A stretch of 64,000 nt of DNA from contig CAZRIP010000006.1 in assembly GCA_964600165.1 (NCBI GenBank), positions 1 to 64,000 of the forward strand. The letters are read 5' to 3'. Position numbers and translations under genes: made by a program. Below the pieces are notes generated by a model. The model was not told the DNA's origin and did no database searches. It worked only from the letters and a program-made list of their open reading frames with translations. Of this stretch, positions 44,070 through 53,991 are shown piece by piece. Source of the DNA: CAZRIP01 sp964600165. GTDB lineage: Bacteria > Elusimicrobiota > Elusimicrobia > UBA1565 > UBA9628. Each line of letters starts with the position of its first letter. Within the stretch, counting starts at the first letter, position 1.

Positions 44070-44972
44070 ATGGACCCGATCCTGATCGTGGGGCCGGGCG
44101 CGGTGGGCCTGACGTTGGCCGCGCGCTGGACGGCCGTGGGAGAGAAAGTCCTGCTGCTGGGAAAGGATCTGGACCAAGAAACCCGCCTTCTCAAGGGGTT
44201 TGCCTTCATCGGCCTCGACGGGAAGGCGCACCGCGTCAAGAACGGCCTCAAGAGCGCGCGAAGCCAACGTCCGCTCACCGTGCGGGCGGCCTTTTTCTGC
44301 ACCAAGAGCTTCGAGACGTCCAAGGCCGGGGCCGACGCCGGTCGATTCATCGGGGCCGGCACGGCCGTCGTCGGCCTGCAGAACGGAGCGGGGCATGAAA
44401 CGGTGCTACGGCGGCGATTCGGCAACAGGAGAGTGGTGATAGGCTCTTGCTACTTCGCGGCCGACCGGCCCGAGCACGGCGTGATCACGAACTCCTGGGG
44501 CAATAAGATCCGCCTCGCGCTGACCGACGACAACGCCGACTGCGCCTTCCTCGCTCAGCGGCTTTTGATGCTCGGCGGCTGGGACGCGGCACTAAAGGAC
44601 GACGAGCAGCGTCTCATCTGGACCAAGCTCATCTTCAACGCCGCGACCAACCCTCTCGGCGCTCTATGCGGCGTGACCAACGGCCGGCTCGCGGAAGATG
44701 AAGCGCTCAAGGAGATCATGCTGCGCACTCTCAAAGAAGCCGCGGCTGAGTCAGTGCGCCTGGGCCACGTTCCGCTCTACGCCAACATGGACGAGCTCGT
44801 CGTGACCGCGTGCCGCGCCGCGCCGCGCCAGCGCAACTCGATGCTGCAGGACCTCGCGGCCGGGCGCAAGACCGAGATCGCCTCCATCGCCGATCCGATC
44901 ACCCGCGGCGGCCGCGCGCCCACGCTCGCCGCCCTCGCGCGCTGGGTGCGCGCGCTGGAGGCTTCGGCATGA
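44070..44972 (+). CDS. panE: Ketopantoate reductase family protein
   Basis: 300 residues. Rossmann start ILIVGPGAVGLTLAARW (NADPH site); FFCTKSFET; QNGAGHE; catalytic Lys in WTKLIFNAATNPLGALCG; C-terminal RNSMLQDLAAGRKTEIASI. Reduces 2-dehydropantoate in pantothenate synthesis, or a related 2-oxo acid. TAGAGT nine bases before the ATG suggests a near-leaderless start. Its stop overlaps the folD ATG (ATGA). Confidence 0.88.
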   Translation: MDPILIVGPGAVGLTLAARWTAVGEKVLLLGKDLDQETRLLKGFAFIGLDGKAHRVKNGLKSARSQRPLTVRAAFFCTKSFETSKAGADAGRFIGAGTAVVGLQNGAGHETVLRRRFGNRRVVIGSCYFAADRPEHGVITNSWGNKIRLALTDDNADCAFLAQRLLMLGGWDAALKDDEQRLIWTKLIFNAATNPLGALCGVTNGRLAEDEALKEIMLRTLKEAAAESVRLGHVPLYANMDELVVTACRAAPRQRNSMLQDLAAGRKTEIASIADPITRGGRAPTLAALARWVRALEASA

Positions 44973-45808
44973 GCGCCGTCCTTCTCGACGGAAAGAAGCT
45001 CTCCGAGCAGATCTTGAAATCGCTGGCCCCGCGCGCGCAAACCTTGCGCGCCGAGCGCGGGCGGCCGGTCAAGCTCGCCGTCGTCGCCGGCGACGGCGCC
45101 GCGGCCTCGTCCTATCTCAAGTCGCTCGCGAAGGCGGCCGCCGGGGTCGGCATCGAGGCTCCCGTGCTCTCGGTCGGCGCGGCCGGGCTCGCCGCGGCCG
45201 TCGCCGGCGCCGGCAGGGACCTTGGCGTCGACGCCGTCCTGATCGATCACCCGAACGCCTCGTCCGCCGCCAGCGCGCTGCCTGCGGGCAAAGACGTCGA
45301 GGGCCTGACGCCCGAGCAGTACGGCCGGCTGTTTCTGATCAAGTCCTACGAAGAGCTCGCGTCGAGCCGAGTGATCGCGCCGTGCACGGCTCTGGCCGTG
45401 GCCGAGCTTCTGCGGTCCTCGAACGTGCCGCTCACGGGCAAGCGCGCCGTCGTCATAGGGCGGTCGGCGATCCTCGGGCGCCCGGCGGCGCACCTGCTCT
45501 CGGCGCTCGACTTGACCGTGACGCTCTGCCACGGCAAGACCGCGGATCTCGCGTCCGAGGTCTCGCGCGCCGACGTCGTGGTCGCCTGCATCGGCAAGCC
45601 CGGCTTTATTCGGGCCGCGTGGATCAAGCCCGGCGCCCTCGTGATCGACGCCGGCATCAACATGGTCGCCGGCAAGCTCAAGGGCGACGTCGAGGCCGCG
45701 GCCAAGGAGCGCGCCGGCTGCATCACTCCGGTGCCCGGCGGCGTCGGGCCGGTCACGACCGCTCTGTTGCTCGCCAACGCGCTCACCCTCGCGGAGCGCG
45801 CGCGCTGA
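44969..45808 (+). CDS. folD: Methylenetetrahydrofolate dehydrogenase/cyclohydrolase, diverged
   Basis: 279 residues. Catalytic Lys region SSYLKSLAKAAAGVGIE, NADP site VVIGRSAILGRPAAHLL and C-terminal ITPVPGGVGPVTTALLL are clear. The usual P-x-KDVDG becomes AGKDVEGLTPEQYGRL, Asp to Glu, and the C-x-T-P segment is CTALAV instead of CTP, so activity may be altered. Interconverts methylene- and formyl-tetrahydrofolate. Confidence 0.88.
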   Translation: MSAVLLDGKKLSEQILKSLAPRAQTLRAERGRPVKLAVVAGDGAAASSYLKSLAKAAAGVGIEAPVLSVGAAGLAAAVAGAGRDLGVDAVLIDHPNASSAASALPAGKDVEGLTPEQYGRLFLIKSYEELASSRVIAPCTALAVAELLRSSNVPLTGKRAVVIGRSAILGRPAAHLLSALDLTVTLCHGKTADLASEVSRADVVVACIGKPGFIRAAWIKPGALVIDAGINMVAGKLKGDVEAAAKERAGCITPVPGGVGPVTTALLLANALTLAERAR

Positions 45809-46026
45809 TGTTCGGCCAGCCCTTCGTCTTGCGGCAGCTCGGCGGCTCCGGCGTGTTCACGAGCACGGCCACAATGGACGTCGTGATCTCGCTGCTCCTG
45901 GTCGTCGGAATCGCCGCGCTCGCCTATGCCGTCTCGCTGCTCGCCAAGGCCCCCGACCGCGCGCCGCGGGTCCACGTCAAGCCCGAGCACCGCCGGCGCC
46001 GCCGCCGGCGGACCGCCTCTTCTTAA
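45808..46026 (+). CDS. Small membrane protein of unknown function
   Basis: 72 residues; ATG overlaps the folD stop by one base (TGATG). One membrane helix (about 23-46, VVISLLLVVGIAALAYAVSLL) and a very basic C-terminal tail with seven Arg in a row. Probably inner-membrane with the tail in the cytoplasm. No family recognised; reality rests on coupling to folD and the clear helix. Confidence 0.6.
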   Translation: MFGQPFVLRQLGGSGVFTSTATMDVVISLLLVVGIAALAYAVSLLAKAPDRAPRVHVKPEHRRRRRRRTASS

Positions 46027-46038
46027 CTCCCCGGCCAG

Positions 46039-46097
46039 CTCAATGGGTCGTACCCATAATATGGATTGGACCCATATTATGGGTACGACCCATTGAG
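46039..46097. terminator. Long perfect hairpin between convergent genes
   Basis: Two perfectly complementary 26-base arms (46039-46064 and 46072-46097) around a seven-base loop. Each arm holds a smaller dyad, ATGGGT-CGT-ACCCAT, so a cruciform with side hairpins is possible. It lies between the folD operon (+) and the dehydrogenase gene (-), fitting a bidirectional terminator; no T-run adjoins it. Confidence 0.85.
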
Positions 46098-46109
46098 CGC
46101 GGATCGAGA

Positions 46110-47858
<1,749 letters not shown>

Positions 47859-47889
47859 GAGGCCTCCTGGGGGCTTCCTCCAAGAATGA

Positions 47890-47896
47890 TATAATA
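47890..47896. promoter_or_regulatory. Divergent -10 elements for htpX and the P5C dehydrogenase
   Basis: TATAAT (+, 47890-47895) lies 12 bases before the htpX ATG. On the minus strand TATTAT (47891-47896) lies 32 bases before the dehydrogenase ATG. The two hexamers overlap almost completely, so the promoters would compete. Confidence 0.55.
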
Positions 47897-47907
47897 GGCG
47901 AAACCCC

Positions 47908-48816
47908 ATGAAAAGGATCATCCTCTTCCTCGCGACGAACTTCCTGGTGATCGTCACCGTCTCTCTGATCGTCAACCTGCTGGGCTTGAAGCCTTATCTT
48001 TCCGCCCGCGGGATCGACTATCAGAGCCTGCTGATCTTCTGCGCGATCTGGGGCTTCGCCGGCGCGTTCATTTCCCTGCAGCTCTCGCGCTGGACGGCCA
48101 AGCGCGCGATGGGCGTGATGCTCATCGACCAGAAAAATCCTCCGGATCGGGAGTCGGCGCGCATCGTCGAGCTCGTGACCGACCTATGCCGCCGCGCCGG
48201 CCTCTCGCACATGCCCGAGATCGGCGTCTACGACAGTCCCGAGGTCAACGCCTTCGCCACCGGCCCGAGCCAAAGCCGCGCCCTGCTCGCGATCTCGTCG
48301 GGCCTCTTGAGCCGCATGGACGACCGCGCCGTCGAGGGCGTGATCGGCCACGAGGTCACTCACATCGCCAACGGCGACATGGTCACGATGACCCTCCTTC
48401 AGGGCGTGGCGAACACCTTCGTCATGTTCTTCGCGCGGATTCTGACATTCATGATCGACAACGCCCTGCGCACTCGCGACGACGACCGCCGCGGCGGCGG
48501 GCTCGGCTACTTCGGCTACTTCATGGTCACGATGCTGCTCGAGTCGGTCCTCATGATCTTCGCGAGCATGGTCGTCTACGCGTACTCGCGCCGCCGCGAG
48601 TACGCGGCCGACGCGGGCTCGGCGCGCATGTCGGGCCGGGAGACAATGATCCACGCGCTCGAGCAGCTCGCGCGCGCCACCGGCCCGCAGGATAACCGCG
48701 CGCCCGCGCTCTCGACGTTCAAGATCAACGGCCACGGCCGCGGCCTCGCGGCTTTGCTGTTCGCCAGCCACCCGCCGATCGCGCAGCGCATCGAGGCGCT
48801 CAAGCGCCTCTCCTGA
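47908..48816 (+). CDS. htpX: Membrane metalloprotease HtpX
   Basis: 302 residues, usual length. Two N-terminal helices, zinc motif HEVTH (148-152) with the upstream NAFATGPS segment, two further helices, third ligand Glu in RRREYAADAGSA, and C-terminal ASHPPIAQRIEAL. Degrades damaged inner-membrane proteins together with FtsH. No ribosome site; short leader of about five bases. Confidence 0.97.
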   Translation: MKRIILFLATNFLVIVTVSLIVNLLGLKPYLSARGIDYQSLLIFCAIWGFAGAFISLQLSRWTAKRAMGVMLIDQKNPPDRESARIVELVTDLCRRAGLSHMPEIGVYDSPEVNAFATGPSQSRALLAISSGLLSRMDDRAVEGVIGHEVTHIANGDMVTMTLLQGVANTFVMFFARILTFMIDNALRTRDDDRRGGGLGYFGYFMVTMLLESVLMIFASMVVYAYSRRREYAADAGSARMSGRETMIHALEQLARATGPQDNRAPALSTFKINGHGRGLAALLFASHPPIAQRIEALKRLS

Positions 48817-48873
48817 CGGCTTAACAAAACCGACACCTGCGGCCGGCTTTCCGGTGGTATCCTGGCGTGGAAT

Positions 48874-49605
48874 ATGGGCGAGCCGTCTTCGGACGCCGAA
48901 TTGCTGCGCTCGGTCGAGCTCTTGCAGAGGAGGCTCGCCGGGACGCGGGAGCGCTTGGTCGCGCAAGACGAGCGCTTGGCGCGCTTGAGAGACGACCTCT
49001 CGCGCCTCAAGACGGGCTATTCCTCGCTGCGGACGGCGCCGCCGCGCTCGACCCGCAAGGACCTCGCGCCGGCGCTCGCGCTGCTCGCGTTGACGATCGT
49101 CGTAGGCGGCCTGCGCGAAAGCCGCGCGCTGCGCATGGACGCCGCGGCGCGCCTCAAGGACGCCGTGGCCTCGCCGCCGGCCGAGAAGCCGGCGCCGACG
49201 ATGACGCCGCCGACCGGCGACAACGCCGTGGCAGAGGGCCTCAGGCTCGTCTATGCTTATCAGCCGACGGCGGCCCGGGTCACGGTCGGCGAGATCCTCG
49301 AGCCGCTGCTCGGCAAGGACCTCAAGCCCACGTCCTTCGAGCTTTTTCCGGCGCAGGGGAATTCGTTCAGGATCGTCTTCAAGCCCTACACCGACGACGT
49401 CGGGCTCGCCCATCAGTACGATTTCGAGGTCGATTCCGCGCGCGGCCGCGTGACTCCGTCTCCGGACACGCAGGCCCTGCTGCGGACCGACGCGGCCGGG
49501 CTGCTCGCCAGCCGCTCAGACCTTGAGGGACTTCGGCAGGCGCTCGATCTCAGCCGCGACGGCGAAGTCCTTGTCGGAAAGCCCGCCGATCGAATGGGTC
49601 GATAG
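48874..49605 (+). CDS. Coiled-coil membrane protein of unknown function
   Basis: 243 residues. N-terminal coiled coil (about 8-50, LLQRRLAGTRERLVAQDERLARLRDDLSRL in heptad style), one membrane helix (about 63-80, LAPALALLALTIVVGG), then a soluble domain with a compact alpha/beta look (VTVGEILEPLLG, FRIVFKP, YDFEVDSARGRVTPSP). No family recognised. Its last 90 bases overlap the end of the PCD gene on the other strand. TATCCT ten bases before the ATG may be its -10. Confidence 0.7.
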   Translation: MGEPSSDAELLRSVELLQRRLAGTRERLVAQDERLARLRDDLSRLKTGYSSLRTAPPRSTRKDLAPALALLALTIVVGGLRESRALRMDAAARLKDAVASPPAEKPAPTMTPPTGDNAVAEGLRLVYAYQPTAARVTVGEILEPLLGKDLKPTSFELFPAQGNSFRIVFKPYTDDVGLAHQYDFEVDSARGRVTPSPDTQALLRTDAAGLLASRSDLEGLRQALDLSRDGEVLVGKPADRMGR

Positions 49606-49794
49606 CTCGACGACGAGCTTGCGAAAGCTCGTCAAGTGGAGGTCGGGGTGATGGTCCGCGGCCTCGGCGACGTCCTTGATCCGCCCGATGAGCTCGACGG
49701 CCGCGACGAAATCCTTCATCTGCCACTCCTTGCGCAGGGCCTTGCCGTCCGGCGTCTTCGACCAGCCCGTCGGAAGGACTTGCTTGGCCGTCAT
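49516..49794 (-). CDS. phhB: Pterin-4a-carbinolamine dehydratase
   Basis: 92 residues. WQMKDFVAAVELIGRIKDVAEAADHHPDLHL carries the His-His-Pro active site of the PCD/DCoH family; VELSTHSIGGLSDKDF is the second motif. Recycles 4a-hydroxytetrahydropterin or acts in molybdopterin-like roles. Its ATG overlaps the FIST gene's stop. 3' ends overlap the coiled-coil gene. Confidence 0.93.
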   Translation of the reverse strand: MTAKQVLPTGWSKTPDGKALRKEWQMKDFVAAVELIGRIKDVAEAADHHPDLHLTSFRKLVVELSTHSIGGLSDKDFAVAAEIERLPKSLKV

Positions 49795-50969
49795 CGGATC
49801 ACCGCCAGGCTCGACGTATAGCCGTGGATGTAGTTCTTGGCGCCGACCGGCCCGATCTCGCCGTTGGCGAAGAAGCCCGCCATCGGCATCGGCCCTTGGA
49901 GCGCCTGGATCGTCGACGCGTCGTGATCGGGTTCTCCGTAGAGGCCGCGCCCGCGGCCGCAGCAGCTGACGAGCAACGCGCCGCGCGCCCTGTCGTGGCC
50001 GTCCGGCAGACGCCGCAACAGGCCGCGCAGGTCCTCGTCCGAGGTCTTGGCGTCGCGCAGCTGAAATTGAATCGTCTGTCCGGGATGGAGGCTCGCGCCG
50101 ATCATGAGCGCTCCGCTCTGCGCGTCGTAGCCCATGATGTTGCGGACCAGGAAATCCCCCCGCGCGAAATGCGAGCCGCGCTCGTTCATGACCAAGCCCG
50201 CGAACAGAGAGTGCCGCGCGAGCTCCTGATCCTCGGGCGTGAGCCTCGCGATGACGTCGCGCAGGACCTCGAGCGGCTGCTTGCCGCCGAGCTCGTAGAG
50301 GACGTGGCCCTCGGCTTTCGTGACGATCAGAGGCTGGCCGATGGGCCGGCAGCCTTGCGCGACGACGACGTCGAAGTTGACGTCGCCCGAAAGCGCGACG
50401 CCCACGGAGCCCTGGTCGAAGGACTCGTCGTTGAGCAAGAGCCAGTTGGGCTTGCCGATCGCCAGGCCCGAAGCGAGGCCGCCGATGACGGGGCAGGCCG
50501 GATAGGCCTCGTTGAAGAGCTGCACCCAGCGCTCGATGTCGCAGCTCATGGGCTCGGCGAACGTGATGAATTTGGGCTTCTCATTGGGAAAAATCTCGAG
50601 CCTTCGCAGCAGCCCTTCGGCGTCCGTGATCCGCCCCAGCTCCTCGGGCGACAAGGAAAAAGGAGTCAGGCGCACGCCCGGCAGCCTCATGCCCATGATG
50701 GTCACGGCCGGCTCCATCTCGACCTCGTTCTTGGCGCCGATGACGCCGCTCGAGTTGCAGCCGATCAAGACCCGCGCGGGCAGCTCCTTCCTGAGGACCG
50801 GAGACAGCTCGGCGGGCTTGAGCCCCGGAAAGAGCTCGGTGACGAAGATCAAGGCGAGATCGCAGACGCCGCCCAGCTCCCCGCGGACCTTCGAAGAGGC
50901 CTCGGCGACGGCCTCGCGCCAGCCGGTCCTCGTCGAGAGCGCGGAGTAGAACGCTTTTCCCTCGCTCAT
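49791..50969 (-). CDS. FIST-domain sensory protein
   Basis: 392 residues. FIST_N (about 30-220: LALIFVTELFPG, RVLIGCNSSGVIGAKNEVE, CPVIGGLASG) and FIST_C (about 225-385: GCRPIGQPLIVTKAEGHVLYELGG, LVSCCGRGRGLYG, GFFANGEIGPVGAKNYIHGYT). The family is thought to bind small ligands such as amino acids in signal transduction; no output domain is fused here. Start at 50969 is chosen because TACAAT lies seven bases upstream; an ATG three codons earlier would sit inside the promoter. Confidence 0.93.
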   Translation of the reverse strand: MSEGKAFYSALSTRTGWREAVAEASSKVRGELGGVCDLALIFVTELFPGLKPAELSPVLRKELPARVLIGCNSSGVIGAKNEVEMEPAVTIMGMRLPGVRLTPFSLSPEELGRITDAEGLLRRLEIFPNEKPKFITFAEPMSCDIERWVQLFNEAYPACPVIGGLASGLAIGKPNWLLLNDESFDQGSVGVALSGDVNFDVVVAQGCRPIGQPLIVTKAEGHVLYELGGKQPLEVLRDVIARLTPEDQELARHSLFAGLVMNERGSHFARGDFLVRNIMGYDAQSGALMIGASLHPGQTIQFQLRDAKTSDEDLRGLLRRLPDGHDRARGALLVSCCGRGRGLYGEPDHDASTIQALQGPMPMAGFFANGEIGPVGAKNYIHGYTSSLAVIR

Positions 50970-50976
50970 AATCGTC

Positions 50977-50982
50977 ATTGTA
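50977..50982 (-). promoter_or_regulatory. -10 element, leaderless FIST gene
   Basis: TACAAT seven bases before the ATG at 50969; no ribosome site. Confidence 0.6.
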
Positions 50983-51040
50983 GCACGAGAGGCCGAAAGG
51001 GGCGCCAGGAGCTCAAGTGAACAGTTGTTTGACTTTCCTG

Positions 51041-52480
51041 TCAACGCGTCCGCGAAGCCGCCTCGACGGCGGCGAGGTTCTGGCGGGCGAACGGCGTCTC
51101 GGGGTCCAGCTCGAGGGCCCGCGAAAACTCGCGCCGAGCCTCGGCCAGCCGGCCCGCGGCGGCGTCGGCGAGGGCGAGATAGTTGTGCGCGGGCGCCAAG
51201 CCCGGCTGCAGCTCGACGGCGCGCTCATAGCGGGGTATCGCCTCGCCGACGCGGCGCTGCTGAAAAAGCGCGAAGCCCATGTTCATCTGCATCAGCGCGC
51301 TCCCGTCGTCGACCGCCAGGGCACGAGAGAAGAGCGCGACGCTGTCCTTCCAATCGTCGAGCCGGACCGACGCGACGACGGTCAGCGCGAGGACGGCGGC
51401 CGCCGCCAGCGCCGGGCGCGCGCGCCGCGGCAGCGCGCGCGGCAGGGTCCAAGCCGCGGCCAAGGCGAGGCCCGCGAGCGGCATATAAAGGAAGCGATCC
51501 GCGCGCGCGTGCGCGCCGACCGGCACCCAGCCGGCCGAGGGCTCGAGCAGCGCCCAAAACCAGACCCAGCCGGCCAAGAGCGCGGGACGCCGCCCGCGCT
51601 CGCGCCAGATGAGCGCGGTCAGCCCGGCCAGGACAAGGGCGATGAGCGCGATCTCGGCCGCCGGCGCGGGAAAATCCGGGTAGCGATAAAACACCTCGAG
51701 GCCGGAAGGCCATAAGACCGTGCGCAGGTATTCGAGATGCGAGACCGCGACGTTGGAGAGCCGCGCGGGCCAGGGAATCGCCGAGACCTTGACCGCGGTC
51801 AGCCGCGTCGCGGCGCACGAGGCCGCGGCGAGAGCGAAAAGAGGCGCGAGGTCTTTGAGGCGCGGCTCTCGCTTCAAAGGCCAATAGTCGAGCGCGAGCA
51901 TGACGAGCGGCAGCCCGACGGCGGCGGGCTTGGCTAGCAGCGAGAGCGCGAAGAAGAAGACGCAGGACGTCTTATGGCGCGAAGCGTAGGCCCGCAGCGA
52001 GAGCAGCGCGAACAGCGCCGCGAGCAGGCTCTTGCGCTCGGAGATCCAGGCGACCGTCTCGTTTTGGACGGGGTGGACGGCGAAGACGGCGGCGATGAAG
52101 GCGCTCGGCGCGTCCTCGCCGCTCAGACGTTTCATTAGAAAAAAGAGGAGCAGCACGTTCGTCAGATGCAGCAGCGCGTTCTCGGCGTGCGGCCAGCCCG
52201 GCGTCAGGCCCGCGACGGAGACGTCGGCCATGTGGCTGACGAAGGCCAGGGGATGCCAGTAGTTGTCGTCGCGCGAGCCGAAGGCCCACTTCATCCCGTC
52301 CCAAGTCAGGCCGGGACGGACGTGCTCGTTCTCCGTGACGTAGCGGTTGTCGTCGAAAGAGACGAAATCAAAAGCCGAGGTCCGCGCGTAGACGCCGAGG
52401 ACGAGCGCGGAGAGGACCGCGGGCCAGAACCAGCGCTTCGCATACATACTATGGGCGCCCATAGTATGTTGCCCGGTCAC
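51041..52480 (-). CDS. Polytopic membrane protein with C-terminal TPR (glycosyltransferase-39-like)
   Basis: 479 residues. GTG at 52480 overlaps the DUF255 stop (GTGA) and has GGAG eight bases upstream. Around ten membrane helices in the style of PMT/DUF1736-type integral membrane proteins (FVSFDDNRYVTENEHVRPGLTW with the first-loop Asp pair; YWHPLAFVSHMADV; HPVQNETVAWISERKSLLA), then two to three TPR units (about 385-475: NMGFALFQQRRVGEAIPRYERAV). Protein O-glycosylation is the usual inference. Codons about 5-13 lie in the dispersed palindrome, adding MGAHSMY near the N-terminus. Confidence 0.88.
   Translation of the reverse strand: MTGQHTMGAHSMYAKRWFWPAVLSALVLGVYARTSAFDFVSFDDNRYVTENEHVRPGLTWDGMKWAFGSRDDNYWHPLAFVSHMADVSVAGLTPGWPHAENALLHLTNVLLLFFLMKRLSGEDAPSAFIAAVFAVHPVQNETVAWISERKSLLAALFALLSLRAYASRHKTSCVFFFALSLLAKPAAVGLPLVMLALDYWPLKREPRLKDLAPLFALAAASCAATRLTAVKVSAIPWPARLSNVAVSHLEYLRTVLWPSGLEVFYRYPDFPAPAAEIALIALVLAGLTALIWRERGRRPALLAGWVWFWALLEPSAGWVPVGAHARADRFLYMPLAGLALAAAWTLPRALPRRARPALAAAAVLALTVVASVRLDDWKDSVALFSRALAVDDGSALMQMNMGFALFQQRRVGEAIPRYERAVELQPGLAPAHNYLALADAAAGRLAEARREFSRALELDPETPFARQNLAAVEAASRTR
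52444..52469. repeat. Dispersed palindrome, perfect 26-bp copy at the start of the TPR membrane gene
   Basis: Perfect palindrome with arm ACATACTATGGGC, eight bases inside the GTG-start open frame. Read in the same phase as the copy in the giant gene. Confidence 0.9.
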
Positions 52481-53991
52481 CTCGATTTCTCCAGGATCGC
52501 GAAGACTTCTTCGGGGTCTCCGGCGCTGGCGAGCGGCTTGAGATTCTTGTCGCAGACGAAGAGCCGCGGGTATGTCGCGGCCTCCAGCTTGTGCGCGAGG
52601 ATATAATCCTGATCGTCGGGATCGACGAAGGAGACGATCTTGCGCGGGAGATAGACCGCTCCGGCGGCGCCCAGCAGCGCGCGCGTCTTCGGATCGTCGA
52701 GCTTGCCGACGAGCTCGAGGTCGAAACGGCCGCGCTGATGGATGTCCTGCACGCGCAGGAGCGGCGCGCGCTCCGGCCCCTTGAGCTCCGAAAGCAGCGA
52801 GCGCAAGCCCCAGTCGAGCCAGCGGCCGTAGTTCGCGTTGCCCTTGATCTGCTGCAACCGCCACAACGCCTCGAGCGCGACGGCGTTCTCGGTCGCGGGA
52901 CGCAGCGGGCGCTTCATTCGCGGCAAGTCGTCTTTCTGCGCGATGCGGTCGAGGAACCCGCCGCGTTCGCGGTCCCAAAGCTCCTGGAACATGAAGCGCG
53001 CCAGCTCGTCGGCGAAATCGCGATAGGCCTTATCGCCGGTCGAAAGATACGCATCGGTGAACGCGAGCGCGGTCCAAGCGTTGTCGTCGAGCAAGCCGTA
53101 GACGAGCCCGCCCGCGCCGGGCAGCCGCCGGTGCACCATGCCGAGCATCGGGTCGTAGAAATCCTTCTTAAGCGTCGCGAGCAGGGATTCGGCCGCCTGA
53201 CGCGCCTCGGGCCCCCCCTGCGCGCCTAGGCGCAGCAGCGCGAGCGCGGCCATCGCGTTTCCGTCGGCGTAGGCGCGCCGCTCGCCTTGGAAGTACGGCC
53301 GCGAGATCGGCTTGCCGGCCTCGAACTCGCGAAGAAGAAGGCCGCCGAGCGAGCGCGCCGTGCGCGCCGCGTCCTCGCCGCCGGTCAGCGCCGCGCCGTC
53401 GGCGAAAAGACGCAGGAAATAAGAGACGCTCCAGAGCTCGGGCGAGAAGCGCGCGCGGCGCCAGCGCTCGAGCTGGGCGGCCACGAGCTGCCCGGCCTCG
53501 TTGTCGCCCCATTCGCCCGCGGCGTGGAACAGCAGCTCGAGCCCGAGATAGTGGAGCGCGCGCTTGTTGGCCTTGAACTCGGCGACGGCCGCGCGCGGAG
53601 CCTCGGGGTCGAGCGCGGGCAGCTGCGCGAAGCCGACCGCGCCCGTCCACGCCGGGCCCGCGGAGGTTTCCGCCGCGCCGCTCGCGTCGGGAGCCTTATA
53701 ATCGGCGGCGACGCGCGAAAGGACCGCGCCGAGCGCCTTCGGATCGACGTCGGGCGCCGTCACGACGGATTGGTCGCCGCCCAGGACGAGGAGTCCGCCC
53801 GGCGCGTCGAAGCGGCGCGCGAGATCCGGGCGGTCGCGGTGATCGGAAAGCACGGTCACGAAGCCCGCGGGCACGGCGCCCTCGGGCAGCTCGTCGGCCA
53901 GAAGGCCCGAGAGCATCAGCAAGACGGGCTTTCTCTCGCGCCGCGAGCGCTCGAAGGCCTCGGGACCCCAGGGCTCCCAAGCGATGCTCAC
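52477..53991 (-). CDS. DUF255 / YyaL-like protein lacking the thioredoxin cysteines
   Basis: 504 residues; GTG overlaps the nadA stop. N-terminal part resembles the DUF255 thioredoxin-like domain (WEPWGPEAFERSRRERKPVL) but the CHWCH motif is gone; the protein is also shorter than the usual 650-700. The rest is a helical (alpha/alpha) barrel as in N-acylglucosamine epimerase-like folds (YADGNAMAALALLRLG, GLLDDNAWTALAFTDAYLSTGD, ATENAVALEALWRL). Function of the family is unsettled. Confidence 0.85.
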   Translation of the reverse strand: MSIAWEPWGPEAFERSRRERKPVLLMLSGLLADELPEGAVPAGFVTVLSDHRDRPDLARRFDAPGGLLVLGGDQSVVTAPDVDPKALGAVLSRVAADYKAPDASGAAETSAGPAWTGAVGFAQLPALDPEAPRAAVAEFKANKRALHYLGLELLFHAAGEWGDNEAGQLVAAQLERWRRARFSPELWSVSYFLRLFADGAALTGGEDAARTARSLGGLLLREFEAGKPISRPYFQGERRAYADGNAMAALALLRLGAQGGPEARQAAESLLATLKKDFYDPMLGMVHRRLPGAGGLVYGLLDDNAWTALAFTDAYLSTGDKAYRDFADELARFMFQELWDRERGGFLDRIAQKDDLPRMKRPLRPATENAVALEALWRLQQIKGNANYGRWLDWGLRSLLSELKGPERAPLLRVQDIHQRGRFDLELVGKLDDPKTRALLGAAGAVYLPRKIVSFVDPDDQDYILAHKLEAATYPRLFVCDKNLKPLASAGDPEEVFAILEKSR

